This document shows, piece by piece, positions 50,101-57,555 of a stretch of DNA of 64,000 nt. Numbering within the stretch: the stretch's first letter is position 1; each line of letters opens with the position of its first letter. This DNA is from Karalla daura (Eukaryota; Chordata; Actinopteri; Chaetodontiformes; Leiognathidae). The stretch is taken from contig CM055198.1 in the NCBI GenBank assembly GCA_029224185.1, positions 18,896,419 to 18,960,418 on the forward strand, written 5' to 3'. Below the pieces are notes generated by a model that saw only the letters and a program-made list of their open reading frames with translations, had not been told where the DNA came from and did not search any database. Both the position numbers and the translations under genes were made by a program.

Positions 50101-51318
50101 AACGCTGTGAAGGTGACCTTTTGTTTGTCCATTAGAGTAGCCTATTTTTATTTGTTGCTCTGAGCTTTCCTGCTGCTGAATTATTCATCTGGATTTTTTT
50201 TTTCACAATGGCACTGAAAGAAAACCCTTCACTTGGAGTCTGTGCTCATGAAATCTTGATGGCATAAGGGGTCTGTGCACTGGTGTGCGTCCGTGCGTGT
50301 GTGTGTGTGTGTGTTCCAGCTCATGGGCTCTACCTCCCAGCTCTGGAGGCATGTGCCTATGCGTACCTGGAGGAAGCTGGACAGCGGCGTTCTGTAGATC
50401 TTGATGTTGGTGGTGTTGGCGTTGGGGAGCTGCAGTCCGTCTCTCAGCCACGTGATGGAGACGTCGCTGGGGAAGGCCTTGACCTCACAGCTGATGTTGA
50501 CGGGGTTCCCCTCCCAGGTGTACACGGTCACTGCGCCATGGATCTTTGGCGTGTCTAGAGAGAAAGCGTTACAGGTCAAGTAGTGTGTATGATCATGTGA
50601 TAATGTGTGAAGGAGAGGTTTCTTTCCTTCCTGCTGCTGTATCTTATTATACTCTCAATCATCCTATGTAATTAATATGCTTTTGTAATGATGAAATTTC
50701 CCCATTGTAGGACAATGAAAGGCCTTCTTATTCTTATTCAAATATAGGTGCATTTTCAATGTGAAGGTTTATCACGAAAGCGTGACACACTATGGAACGT
50801 GACAGGAGGTCACATAACCAGTCTGCTTCAGTCTGGAGCAAGACTTTTTCAAAATCTAACAAAACAATGAAAATGTAAAATGTTTTGGATGTCCTTCTTC
50901 TTGAGGGAACAGTTTGAGAATTATGGGATGTCACAAGTCGAGAAGTGATGAGAAGGACAGTTCATAAGCGAAATAGAAACACCTGAAAGCAGCAACTGTA
51001 CTTTTTGGAAATTTTAAGGAATGTCATTCTCATTTTAAGGAGAAACTGTAATATAAATGCACCTTGTAACTTGGAACGAAGGAAGAGGTAAATGTTAGTT
51101 GTCAATGAGCTTTTACCGCAGCGTGCTCACGTCGATACAGGGATCACAGAGAGAAGGAAACACTCACAGCGGACCTCCAGGTAGGCAGACTGGTCGTCCT
51201 CTCCGATGGCGCTGCGCGCTGTGCACACGTACTGACCAGCGTCTGTGTACTTGACATACTTGAGAGTGAGGGAGGACACACGAGCGTGACTCCTCACCAA
51301 TATATTTCCATCCAGACT
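32017..51318 (-). CDS. ncam1: ncam1, neural cell adhesion molecule 1 (3' part; Ig4 second half to C-terminus), multi-isoform
   Basis: Constant exons on the minus strand: 51318-51168, 50554-50367, 50028-49932, 48095-47925, 47299-47171, 42968-42844, 41833-41653, then isoform-specific ends. NCAM1 is a cell-surface homophilic adhesion glycoprotein with five Ig and two FN3 domains, acting in axon growth and synapses and carrying polysialic acid on Ig5. Visible here: the second half of Ig4, Ig5, FN3-1, FN3-2, and alternative GPI, transmembrane and long cytoplasmic exons. The partial NCAM-140 path is 1479 nt (492 aa); with the 1059-nt exon it becomes NCAM-180 (845 aa); the GPI path gives 373 aa. All phases agree. 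Three micro-exons are described separately. The 5' exons (signal peptide to first half of Ig4) are beyond 64000. Teleosts have ncam1a and ncam1b; the copy is undecided. Confidence 0.96.
32138..34446 (-). other. ncam1: ncam1 intron between 180 exon and last exon
   Basis: 2.3 kb, AT-rich with CA (32726-32754, 34389-34422) and CT (34156-34184) tracts and a CAG run near 32868-32886. Nothing else recognised. Confidence 0.75.
34447..35505 (-). CDS. ncam1: ncam1 180-type cytoplasmic cassette exon (human exon 18 equivalent)
   Basis: Acceptor CTCTCTCAG|G at 35506; the exon begins LAAYTAALALDTLSSVATNS, then DTATATIDPAQDSPSSETTT, clearly like human 180-specific LAADTAA..TVATNSDT. If it ends at donor GATGA|GTACGG it is 1059 nt (353 codons), phase 2 in and out, and joins the last exon as D-E-K-V-F-S-D. 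The donor is poor; if unused, the frame runs five codons further (EYGSL) to TAG at 34431-34433. The product is Pro/Ser/Thr/Ala-rich, disordered and GC-rich, about 85 residues longer than the mammalian exon. NCAM-180 anchors to the spectrin cytoskeleton at contacts; the role here is inferred from homology. Confidence 0.88.
35506..36292 (-). other. ncam1: ncam1 intron between juxtamembrane and 180 exons
   Basis: 0.8 kb of AT-rich sequence. No repeat or exon recognised. Confidence 0.75.
36293..36409 (-). CDS. ncam1: ncam1 juxtamembrane cytoplasmic exon (human exon 17 equivalent)
   Basis: 117 nt, phase 2 in and out. Encodes KDESKERIVEVRTEDEYTAN then HNAAGPTEPNETTPLTEPE; human has KDESKEPIVEVRTEEERTPN. 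Shared by the 140 and 180 forms. Acceptor TCTCTTGCAG|G, donor CCAGA|GTGAGT. Confidence 0.96.
36410..38771 (-). other. ncam1: ncam1 intron between transmembrane and juxtamembrane exons
   Basis: 2.4 kb. About 37200-37370 looks like an inverted, degraded copy of the second repeat family (CCCCCTGAGCCACAGTCGCC at its end). Otherwise unique. Confidence 0.7.
38772..38970 (-). CDS. ncam1: ncam1 transmembrane exon (human exon 16 equivalent)
   Basis: 199 nt, phase 1 in and 2 out. Encodes DMGEDTALPVGIMLWAGILV, VGFVLLLLAVDVTCYFVNKC and GLIMCLCGKSASGTKGHNLE then EGNAAF. One membrane span (about VGIMLWAG to CYF) is followed by intracellular cysteines at the positions palmitoylated in mammalian NCAM. Human has VDITCYFLNKCGLFMCI. 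Acceptor CCTCCCGCAG|AC, donor TTCAT|GTGAGT. A large hexamer array lies 75 nt upstream of the acceptor. Confidence 0.96.
38971..40527 (-). other. ncam1: ncam1 intron/GPI-form 3' UTR region
   Basis: Between the GPI exon stop and the transmembrane exon. For the GPI form this would be 3' UTR, for the other forms intron. Contains the hexamer array 39046-39330. TTTATT on plus (AATAAA on minus) occurs near 39511 among others. Confidence 0.6.
39046..39330. repeat. GAGCTA/GAGCTG hexamer array, about 47 units
   Basis: Head-to-tail hexamers, mostly GAGCTG in the middle and GAGCTA at both ends, with a few variants (GAGCGA, AAGCTA, AAACTA). Every unit carries the palindrome AGCT. On the transcribed strand the unit reads AGCTCC or AGCTCT. 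It produces long Ala-Leu/Ala-Pro, Ser-only and Gly-Ala open frames that are not genes. Confidence 0.98.
40528..40607 (-). CDS. ncam1: ncam1 GPI-anchor terminal exon (NCAM-120 type, human exon 15 equivalent)
   Basis: Joined in phase to exon 41653-41833, this gives AIP-A-TQGCSSVTCTLVSL followed by ILSLITLLLLS and TAG at 40528-40530. Human NCAM-120 ends TLGGNSASYTFVSLLFSA then VTLLLLC, so pattern and position agree: a small-residue cleavage/attachment region (around the Cys-Ser-Ser), then a hydrophobic tail and no cytoplasmic part. Acceptor GACCACTCAG|CC. This exon lies between FN3-2 and the transmembrane exon, as in mammals. The family resemblance is short, so confidence is moderate to high. 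Confidence 0.8.
40608..41652 (-). other. ncam1: ncam1 intron between FN3-2 and GPI exons
   Basis: 1.0 kb with GA-rich (40710-40900) and a GGT run (41105-41150); no exon recognised. Confidence 0.75.
41653..41833 (-). CDS. ncam1: ncam1 exon (human exon 14 equivalent): second half of FN3-2
   Basis: Encodes EWKPEIRVPSGSDYVILSGL, DWDTEYNVYVVAENQKGKS and TSAQPEAIP. The segment AENQKGKS matches the Walker-A-like motif noted in mammalian NCAM FN3-2 (AENQQGKS). Two in-frame acceptors 6 nt apart are possible: CTCTCAG ending at 41834 (exon 181 nt, adds Leu-Gln) or AGCTGCAG ending at 41828 (exon 175 nt). Donor ATCCCAG|GTACGC. From this exon splicing goes either to the GPI exon or to the transmembrane exon. 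Confidence 0.94.
41834..42843 (-). other. ncam1: ncam1 intron within FN3-2
   Basis: 1.0 kb; the half nearest exon 42844 is an inverted SINE-like copy, the rest AT-rich. Confidence 0.8.
42600..42833 (-). repeat. SINE-like dispersed repeat, inverted copy 4, beside a splice donor
   Basis: Minus strand: GGCCACACGGTGGATCAGTG, GTGTGGATGTTCTCCACATG, CCCTGTGGGTTTTCTCCAGG, CTTCCACAGTCCAAAAAG, GTTTAGGCTGAGTGGAGA and GTGTGAGAGTAAATGG. Same orientation as ncam1 and begins about 10 nt inside the intron. Confidence 0.85.
42844..42968 (-). CDS. ncam1: ncam1 exon (human exon 13 equivalent): first half of FN3-2
   Basis: 125 nt, phase 1 in and 0 out. Encodes YPNPPKLEGVLHPKSNSVKV then NWIKQDDGGSPILHYLVRYK-P (human: SIKVNLIKQDDGGSPIRHYLVRYR). 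Acceptor GCCTCGCAG|GG, donor AAGCCA|GTGAGT. A SINE-like element begins about 10 nt into the following intron. Confidence 0.95.
45041..45043 (-). CDS. ncam1: ncam1 candidate 3-nt AAG micro-exon
   Basis: Minus strand reads CCCCTTCACTCTGCAG|AAG|GTAACTTAC: a strong C/T-rich acceptor immediately followed by AAG and a donor. Mammalian NCAM1 has a well known three-nucleotide AAG exon between the muscle-specific exons and the exon beginning FN3-2; this one sits in the same intron, downstream of the 15-nt exon and upstream of 42968. Inclusion would turn Arg (C|GG) into Gln-Gly (C|AA G|GG). Confidence 0.7.
46475..46489 (-). CDS. ncam1: ncam1 candidate 15-nt alternative micro-exon (MSD exon a position)
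   Basis: Minus-strand GCCACACTTACAAAA lies between a pyrimidine-rich acceptor (CTCTATCCATCAG) and donor AAAA|GTAAGTGC. Fifteen nucleotides keep the frame; inserted at the phase-1 junction it would add R-H-T-Y-K before R-Y-P-N. Mammalian NCAM1 has a 15-nt alternative exon (muscle-specific domain exon a) in the same intron. The matching place, size and splice sites support the call; the residues were not compared. Confidence 0.65.
47171..47299 (-). CDS. ncam1: ncam1 exon (human exon 12 equivalent): second half of FN3-1
   Basis: 129 nt, phase 1 in and out. Encodes SVGEVTITGLKPETGYEVKL then SAINGKGEGERSPVEFFKTE-PV. Human has GLKPETTYAVRLAALNGKG. Acceptor GTAACAG|GC, donor CGTCC|GTAAGT, followed within about 10 nt by a (CA)n tract in the intron. 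Confidence 0.95.
47300..47924 (-). other. ncam1: ncam1 intron within FN3-1
   Basis: 0.6 kb, AT-rich, nothing recognised. Confidence 0.8.
47925..48095 (-). CDS. ncam1: ncam1 exon (human exon 11 equivalent): first half of FN3-1
   Basis: 171 nt, phase 1 in and out. Encodes VPSAPSISEVRPFSTTAQIQ, FEEPEATGGVPVLKYRAEW and TEAR-like end SWTHKVYEVQDG. The acidic QFEEPE block corresponds to the FN3-1 acidic patch used by polysialyltransferases in mammals. Acceptor TTTAACAG|AG, donor GGATG|GTAAGA. Confidence 0.95.
48485..48640 (-). repeat. SINE-like repeat, inverted copy 5
   Basis: Minus strand: GTCGCCTCACAGCAAGAAGG, CCCAGGTTCAGATTCCAG, GGTTTAGGCTGATCGGAG and ACTCTAAATTGCACTTCAGT. Confidence 0.8.
48790..49020 (+). 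repeat. SINE-like repeat, copy 6
   Basis: Plus strand: GTCACCTCACAGTTTTCACA, GTTTCCTCCCACAGTCTAAA, CTAGGTGTGTGTGAGAGTGA, GAGATGGACTGGGGACCTG and TCCAGGATGTATTCCCC. Faces copy 5. Confidence 0.85.
49932..50028 (-). CDS. ncam1: ncam1 exon (human exon 10 equivalent): end of Ig5
   Basis: 97 nt, phase 0 in and 1 out. Encodes ITPESENDFGSYNCTASNEM then GTESKEFLLIQA, with the Ig signature D-F-G-S-Y-N-C and the sequon NCT. Acceptor TCCCCTCAG|ATC, donor GGCCG|GTCAGT (the G at -1 is kept; GTCAGT is a weaker site). Confidence 0.94.
50029..50366 (-). other. ncam1: ncam1 intron within Ig5
   Basis: 338 nt with a short (GT)n at 50298-50316; nothing else. Confidence 0.85.
50367..50554 (-). CDS. ncam1: ncam1 exon (human exon 9 equivalent): first part of Ig5, polysialylation sequons
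   Basis: 188 nt, phase 1 in and 0 out. Encodes TPKIHGAVTVYTWEGNPVNI then SCEVKAFPSDVSITWLRDG and LPNANTTNIKIYRTPLSSFL. Sequons NIS and NTT lie where mammalian NCAM carries polysialic acid in Ig5. Acceptor CTCTCTAG|AC, donor CTCCAG|GTACGC. Confidence 0.95.
50555..51167 (-). other. ncam1: ncam1 intron between Ig4 and Ig5
   Basis: 0.6 kb, AT-rich, nothing recognised. Confidence 0.85.
51168..51318 (-). CDS. ncam1: ncam1 exon (human exon 8 equivalent): second half of Ig4
   Basis: 151 nt, phase 0 in and 1 out. Encodes SLDGNILVRSHARVSSLTL, then KYVKYTDAGQYVCTARSAIG and DDQSAYLEVR. Contains the Ig signature D-A-G-Q-Y-V-C. Human has TLDGHMVVRSHARVSSLTL here. Acceptor CATTCAG|AGT, donor CCGCT|GTGAGT. 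First recognisable constant ncam1 exon from the right edge. Confidence 0.95.
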
Positions 51319-54300
51319 CTGAATGAGAGGAGAAAACAGCTCGGTTCAGGGAAAGCAAGAACTACAACCGACAACAAAAACAGCAAAAAAAAAAGGAAAA
51401 GCCAAGCCCGTCCACATGAGTTATTTTCCCCAGCCGTGTTTGCACGTTTTGGCATCAGGACAGAACTCGTCTCTGCAGAGGGGACGTGTGCCACCTGAAG
51501 AAGAAAAGCAGCTTAAAGCCGGCCTTTAATGAGCAGAACAGACATTAAATTAATGAAAAGGCAGCACACACTCTGCTCTGTGAAGATGTGGAAACATAAG
51601 GGCACAGTTGACAGTACAGGGGAGCGCATCAATAATGGATGACGGGAGGCTCCAGCAACCATCTCCAGCCCTTCACACGGGGAGCTGTAGCAGCTCCTCA
51701 ACTACTGTATGCTCAGGCACTGCTGCACACTGCGCTGCCTTACTTCTACACGCCACGCTTGCTCTTTTACCTCCACGACACTCAGGGCTTAAGATCACCA
51801 CACACCATCCTTTTTTTTTTTTAACCCCCCTGTCCTACATTACTTCAAATGAATCACTCGTGGTGATTTGTGGCCTGCGAGGCTGGACCCACACCCAACA
51901 CACGCCCCAGTTTCAGTGACGGCGGGCACACGCCAAGTTCCATAGTATCTGAGAGCGGGGAATTAACAGACAGCTGGCTAATGAGATGTGTAAGTGACCT
52001 TCCCGCTCTAAAGATACCTGCTTTCATTAACTCGATATGCAGAGCTACAACACTCCGACATAAGCGGCGTCCTGACCTTCAGGGTCAACAGCTCCGGCAC
52101 TGTTGTGATGGCCCATGTCGTGTGACACTCAGCTCTGGGGGTACGGTTTCAGACATTTACTTCTGAAATCGTTTACCAACCACGGGAGTGACCACAAATA
52201 GGTGAATATTTGGGCCAATCTCTACCACTTTGCTGAACCTGACCATCCTCCTCTGGCTCTCATTTATCAAGCGGACGTGGGAATTCAGGTGCAAAAATCA
52301 CCTCATGCCCGGCGTTGCATGTAATTGATAAAACGTGTCATCCTCACTAATCATGGTGTAACGAATTAACATTAACAATGGACAAATGCTGTGGCTGGAG
52401 TTTGGACACCTCGCCCCCTTGATTCTAAAACATGGGAACACAAGAGGAGGGTCCAAAGGGGTGATGAAATCTCACAGAAACCATTACTCTGAAAAGTGGC
52501 ATGAAGCAAGTCAAGCAAGCAGCAATATGGACCATATTCTCATGTCCAAGTCTGTGGGAAAATGTGCACACACCCAAAAATTCTGGAGTATGCACATTTG
52601 ATAAATGAGGGCTAAGGAATCTCAACCTCAGTGAGTCTCAAACCAATTCAAATGGTGCAGCTTGCTTCACGGCTCTGGGATATGTTTTCTTTAACACAGC
52701 GCTGTTTTCACACAGCAAACCGTTCCTTTCACATGGTTCCGCGGCAGAAGTGAGTATCCATGCCCTCCCTATCGGTTGCATTCATGGCTTTGATCCAAGC
52801 TGCAGGCAAAAACAATGGCACGGATGCTTTTACACATATTGAATTAGGGCCCAGTCTGGGCAGCTATGTAAGAGAAACCCTCGTTAGTTTGTATTCAAAT
52901 TCAATAGACAAAGCACGTCTGGGCCATTCATTATGCATAGCGGGTAGCAGGACCAGGGAGACGCTTACATAACACGCTAGCCTTTTATTCTGACCCCTGC
53001 GCAGAGAGCGCTCATTCTGACTCCTGCATCTGTGCAACATGCCACATCATGTACAACCAGGTTTGCTGCCTCTCCACCACGTCCTTACTGGAGAAAACAG
53101 CATCAGAGTGTCACCAGAACACACAGGCTCTTTCTCCATCTCCCTATGTAAACACCAAAGTGAGTGTAATTAATGTTTTAGAACAATGGATTGCCATTAC
53201 GAATGCAAAACGGACCAGAGCCGTGGTCCGCTCAATGCATCCTTGATCATTACTTATGAATATTATTGCCTCGGAGATGCAGATGTGGTGGTACTTTACT
53301 TTACTTTAGAGGAAAATAGAGACTCCAACACATCAAGCCAAACCGTCGGCAGAACTCGAGGCGCAGACAAAAGTCAGAATCTCACAACAAAACGTTGAGA
53401 ATTCACTGAGGACGTGTTCAACTCATGTCTCACCAAACCTTAACTGGTGCGGCATCCAAATGCACCTTCTCTCCTACCGCCCTCTCAAATGAAAACGCAG
53501 CAGCCTACGCCTCTGCAGCAAACACCAGCTTGCACCTCCGCTCTGTGCAGCTTGTAATAGGATATAGATGCAGTGATCAATCCAGCGTGAGCGTGGACTT
53601 TAAAACCATATCAGTGTGTCAGAAAGTGCAAATCATCACGACGACGCCCATTAATAGGAACAGATGCGCTCGCAAGCTGCAAATGTGCTGCTTTGCAAAT
53701 ATGCTGCTGAGTTAACTAAAACACGGTTTATCACGTAAAGTAGCATGACATAACTCCCTTTTTTAAGCCGCGTGCCTTCTTGTTTTAGGGAAAAGTGGCA
53801 CTTGCTTTGGATTATCTTTATCCTTCTCGGGGGCAAAAAAACCTAAAAAAAATCGGAGCAGCTTAGGCAGATGGGATATATTTCACACTGTTTGGGCTTT
53901 TTTTCGGGGCAGCTGATCTCGTATTCGAGCGTTTAACATCATACGTTTCCGCCTCGCTGTTTAGGTAAAGTAGTCCAGTGTGCCGATGCACAAAAATGTA
54001 AATGGCTGCAGGTATAAATCAGTTTCAGCCGAACCTTGTCATTACAGTCAGCGTGTGCTTGATGACAGCGGTTACTCCTCGTCTCCTGTGGGGAGTGGCG
54101 TCTGATAAGGCCTTTTGTCTCTGACACGTTTAGTAATCACAGGTGTTTATTAATAAATGCGTGTCAGATGCCAATGTTTCGTGACTGCGGGGGGAAAAAA
54201 AAAACTATGACAAACAAAAAACTATGAATGTAAGAAAGACCCAAAGAAACAGAGAGGAAACAAAGGATAAGATTAAATTCGGCTTCAAAGACAGAGCTCC

Positions 54301-55148
54301 CTCCGGTTTAAAAATAGAACGGAAATGCTATTCGAGGAACTTGAATGGTCTAAAAATACGTAGTCGTTTCCTGCAGAACGCTATGAACGTTTACCTAAGA
54401 AAGGCAAACCCTGCCATCTGATCCTACAGCTGAGAGGAAGACGGGCAGATTAATGATGACATCTCCCTGCTCAAATATGGAGCACCAAGCACTAATTTTT
54501 GGAGAGCACGACGTGATCTCACACCACTTTTCTCACATATGTAAAACACATATTCAACAGAGCAGCAAAGCCTTCGTGGGCAGCTCATTCTCTCAGCAGT
54601 TTGAACTTTCTTTTGGGAGCAGTCTTTACTTTTATCCTGCGTGCACATTCTCTCGTCCTTGATACAATTAATTACAAGCACGGACGACTACGGCCTGTCA
54701 AAAGTGCACGCTGAACGTTACAATGGAGATGTGAGTGAGGTGTGGGCGGCAGGGGCTGACTTTCCTTTAAAGAGAAAACAGAGGCTGTGTGTAACAGAAT
54801 TAGCATTGAAATCCTAAATGATCAACAAGTAATTAAAATTCTACCCAGGCAGAGACTTACAGTATGTGCTTTCAGGCTGGGTTAAAGGTCTCAAAAACAA
54901 AAAAGAGAGAGAGAGAGAAGGAAATCAGGCTAAAGAAGCATGCTGCCTGTTTATATAAGAAGCAAACAAGGAAAAATAACACTGGCACTGGCCTGCTTGG
55001 CTTGTGCTTTTCTCTCAGGGCTTCACTCTCTCTACGTGACCCTTATTAGATCGCAAATTTTGATCTGCATCCATCAAGGGTTGAATTAGATTGCACTGAC
55101 TTGCGAGATGGATGGGTTGTAGGAATAAAAGTCATGCTTTTAGAATAC

Positions 55149-55178
55149 CTTGTGCTGCTCGGGCCGAGTCCATGATGC
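55149..55178 (-). CDS. ncam1: ncam1 VASE (pi) alternative exon, 30 nt
   Basis: Minus-strand acceptor CCTCTACAG, then 30 nt encoding A-S-W-T-R-P-E-Q-H-K, then donor CACAAG|GTATTC. Rat/mouse VASE encodes ASWTRPEKQE in the same place, between the two exons of Ig4, and this exon lies upstream of the Ig4 second-half exon (51318) with matching phase 0. In mammals VASE inclusion rises with neuronal maturation and reduces neurite outgrowth. Size, peptide, phase and position all match. Confidence 0.93.
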
Positions 55179-57021
55179 CTGTAGAGGACAGAGACAACAA
55201 CAAACAAAAGGCAGAGCAATTCTTAGAAGGTAATCCTTATCCAGGCAAAGCTGGGTATGCTGCACATCGCATGCAAGTATTAAGTGTGCGGTGTAATTTT
55301 ACGTACATCCCTGAGCTGAATGTCTTGTGTTTTGCTATAGAAGTACGACAAACAGGTATGCTTTGGATTTCCCTTTTCAGGAGAAGCTTTATCGTGTGAC
55401 AATGAGAGATTTCTTTTTAAAGCGCATTTCTGAGGGGATTTTTGTGGTTGTATTCTGTACTGCATACTGGAACGACTGCTTCTAGTCCCCAAAGAAGCTT
55501 TACAGCACAAACGCTAACCGATAAGTAGGTTATTGACTCCTTTACAGTGCTACAACAGAGGTACGTCTGGCTGTTTGGGGTGTTGGGGGGTGGGGGGTTG
55601 GTGGAAAGCGCAGCAATTATTGACTCCCAATCCAGTTTTTTGGAGGCTGGAAGGTGAAAAGTAACCGATCTCCGCTCAATCACTGCTCAGTCCTGTACGA
55701 TATCAAGATGCAAAATTAAGTGCCCGAGTCATCCAGTCTTTGAACAACCCTCGCCGTGTTGTTCAATAAGCAATGAGGGGTTTCAAAGAAGCAATTTGGC
55801 TGCAGCTGCTCTTACACCCCATGTGAGACATGGAAATACGGCTCTGCCTACAGGTGGCCTGTGTTTTCCTCTAACCATTCTGCTAATCAGATGTTCTACG
55901 CAGAATGCTAAAACTTAAAAATGAAGCGTCCTTTTTTTCACAAATGCTTTGTTTTGATTCTATTCCAAGGGCAAAATAAATAAATTATATTTAGTCATGT
56001 TTTATTAAAGAGATTATCTGATCTGAACAAAACTAGATGGTGACTAAACTAATCAGATCTGTACTTTAAGAATGGAAACACTGTGGATTCACCAAGTCTT
56101 AGTTCAAATTATTATTCCTTATTATAGTCGAACGTCATTATTTGCCCCTCAGTACAGCTCAGTTCTAATGTCTGAATAATTCCATGTAAAATAATTGTAA
56201 ATACTGTATGCTTTTATGACAAACACTATCATTAGGTTACCACCAAAACACTACAAGCAAATATGCCTCAATTCCTGACAAGGATCAACATGAGTTTAGC
56301 ATCTAATCTTGTTATTTTGAGTTTCCTGAGGAGATAAAACCCTGCTGATAATCATTAACATGTTGTTCTACAGCACATGCAGAAATATTCAACATGGTGA
56401 CAGATAAAATCAAAGCTCTGCATAACAAATTGCTGGAAACTGTGCTAGACAACATGTCAAGTTAAATCACAAAGACACTGAAAAGCCCAACTGGACAAGA
56501 CAAAGCAAGCTTTTAGGAGCGCATGCTCTATGGATGTGGCGAGGCTGAGGAGGAGAGAACGTTAAGCATGACAATGGGATGTGATGGCCCACATAGCGGA
56601 GGAGCGTTGATGCGTCACAGGCGAAATGATGAACAGCTATTTCATCAGGTGCATCGGCAAGAAAATGTCAATAAAGGAAAGCAATCTGACGGAATAATTG
56701 AATAACGAACTGTGAATCAAACCATCAATTAGTTCACATCTAAAATCACTCCTCTATCACCCTCTAATCAACAGCGGAGGTGCTTTGTAAATAACGCCGG
56801 GCGCGTTCGCCGTGTGTGGATTTAAGACGTCGCATTAACCATAAAACTGATTCACTTGACAGAGACAACAGGCAAAATGAGGAGGAGCAGATAAAACATT
56901 TCCTCCACAAATCATTTGCAAAGCTGACTGTGATGTAATTTCACTTTGTAAGTCCTCCACGGCCACAGCAACAGACACTGCACGCCGCCGTACATCATCA
57001 GCAGGCTGAATATCAGCACAC

Positions 57022-57555
57022 GGCCGAGAGAGAGAGGGAGAGGGAGAGAGAGAGAGACAGAGAGGGAGGGACAGACAGAGAGGGAGAGAGAGGGAGAGAC
57101 AGAAAGGGAGGGACAGAGAGAGAGGGAGGGAGAGAGCTAGAGGGAGAGAGGCAGAGACAGAGAGGGAGGGAGAGAACAAGAGGGAGAGAGAGAGAGAGGG
57201 AGAGGGGGAGAGAGAGGGAGAGACAGAGAGAGGAAGGGAGAGAGCTAGAGGGAGAGCGGGAGAGAGAGATGGGGAGAGAGAGGGAGAGAGAGTGAGAGAG
57301 AGAGGGCAAGAGAGAAAGAATGAGAGAGAGAGCTAGAGGGCAAGAGGGAATGAGAGCGAGAGCGTGAGAGAGAGAGACAGAAGGCAAGAGAGAGAGAGAA
57401 AGAGGGTGAGAGAGCGTGAGAGTGAGAGAGTGAAAGAGAGAGAAAGAAAGAGGGCGAGAGACGCACAGCTGAGAGAAAGAGACATAGGCTGAGAGAGAGA
57501 CAGAGAGTGTGAGAGTGAGAGAGAGAGAGCGAGTGAGAAAGAGGGAGACAGCGGT
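57022..57555. repeat. long purine (GA/GGGA) tract
   Basis: About 530 nt of almost only G and A on the plus strand, in irregular GAGAGG and GAGAGA units with short GCTAG or CAAG interruptions. Gives Ser/Leu-rich open frames on the minus strand that are not genes. Confidence 0.97.
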
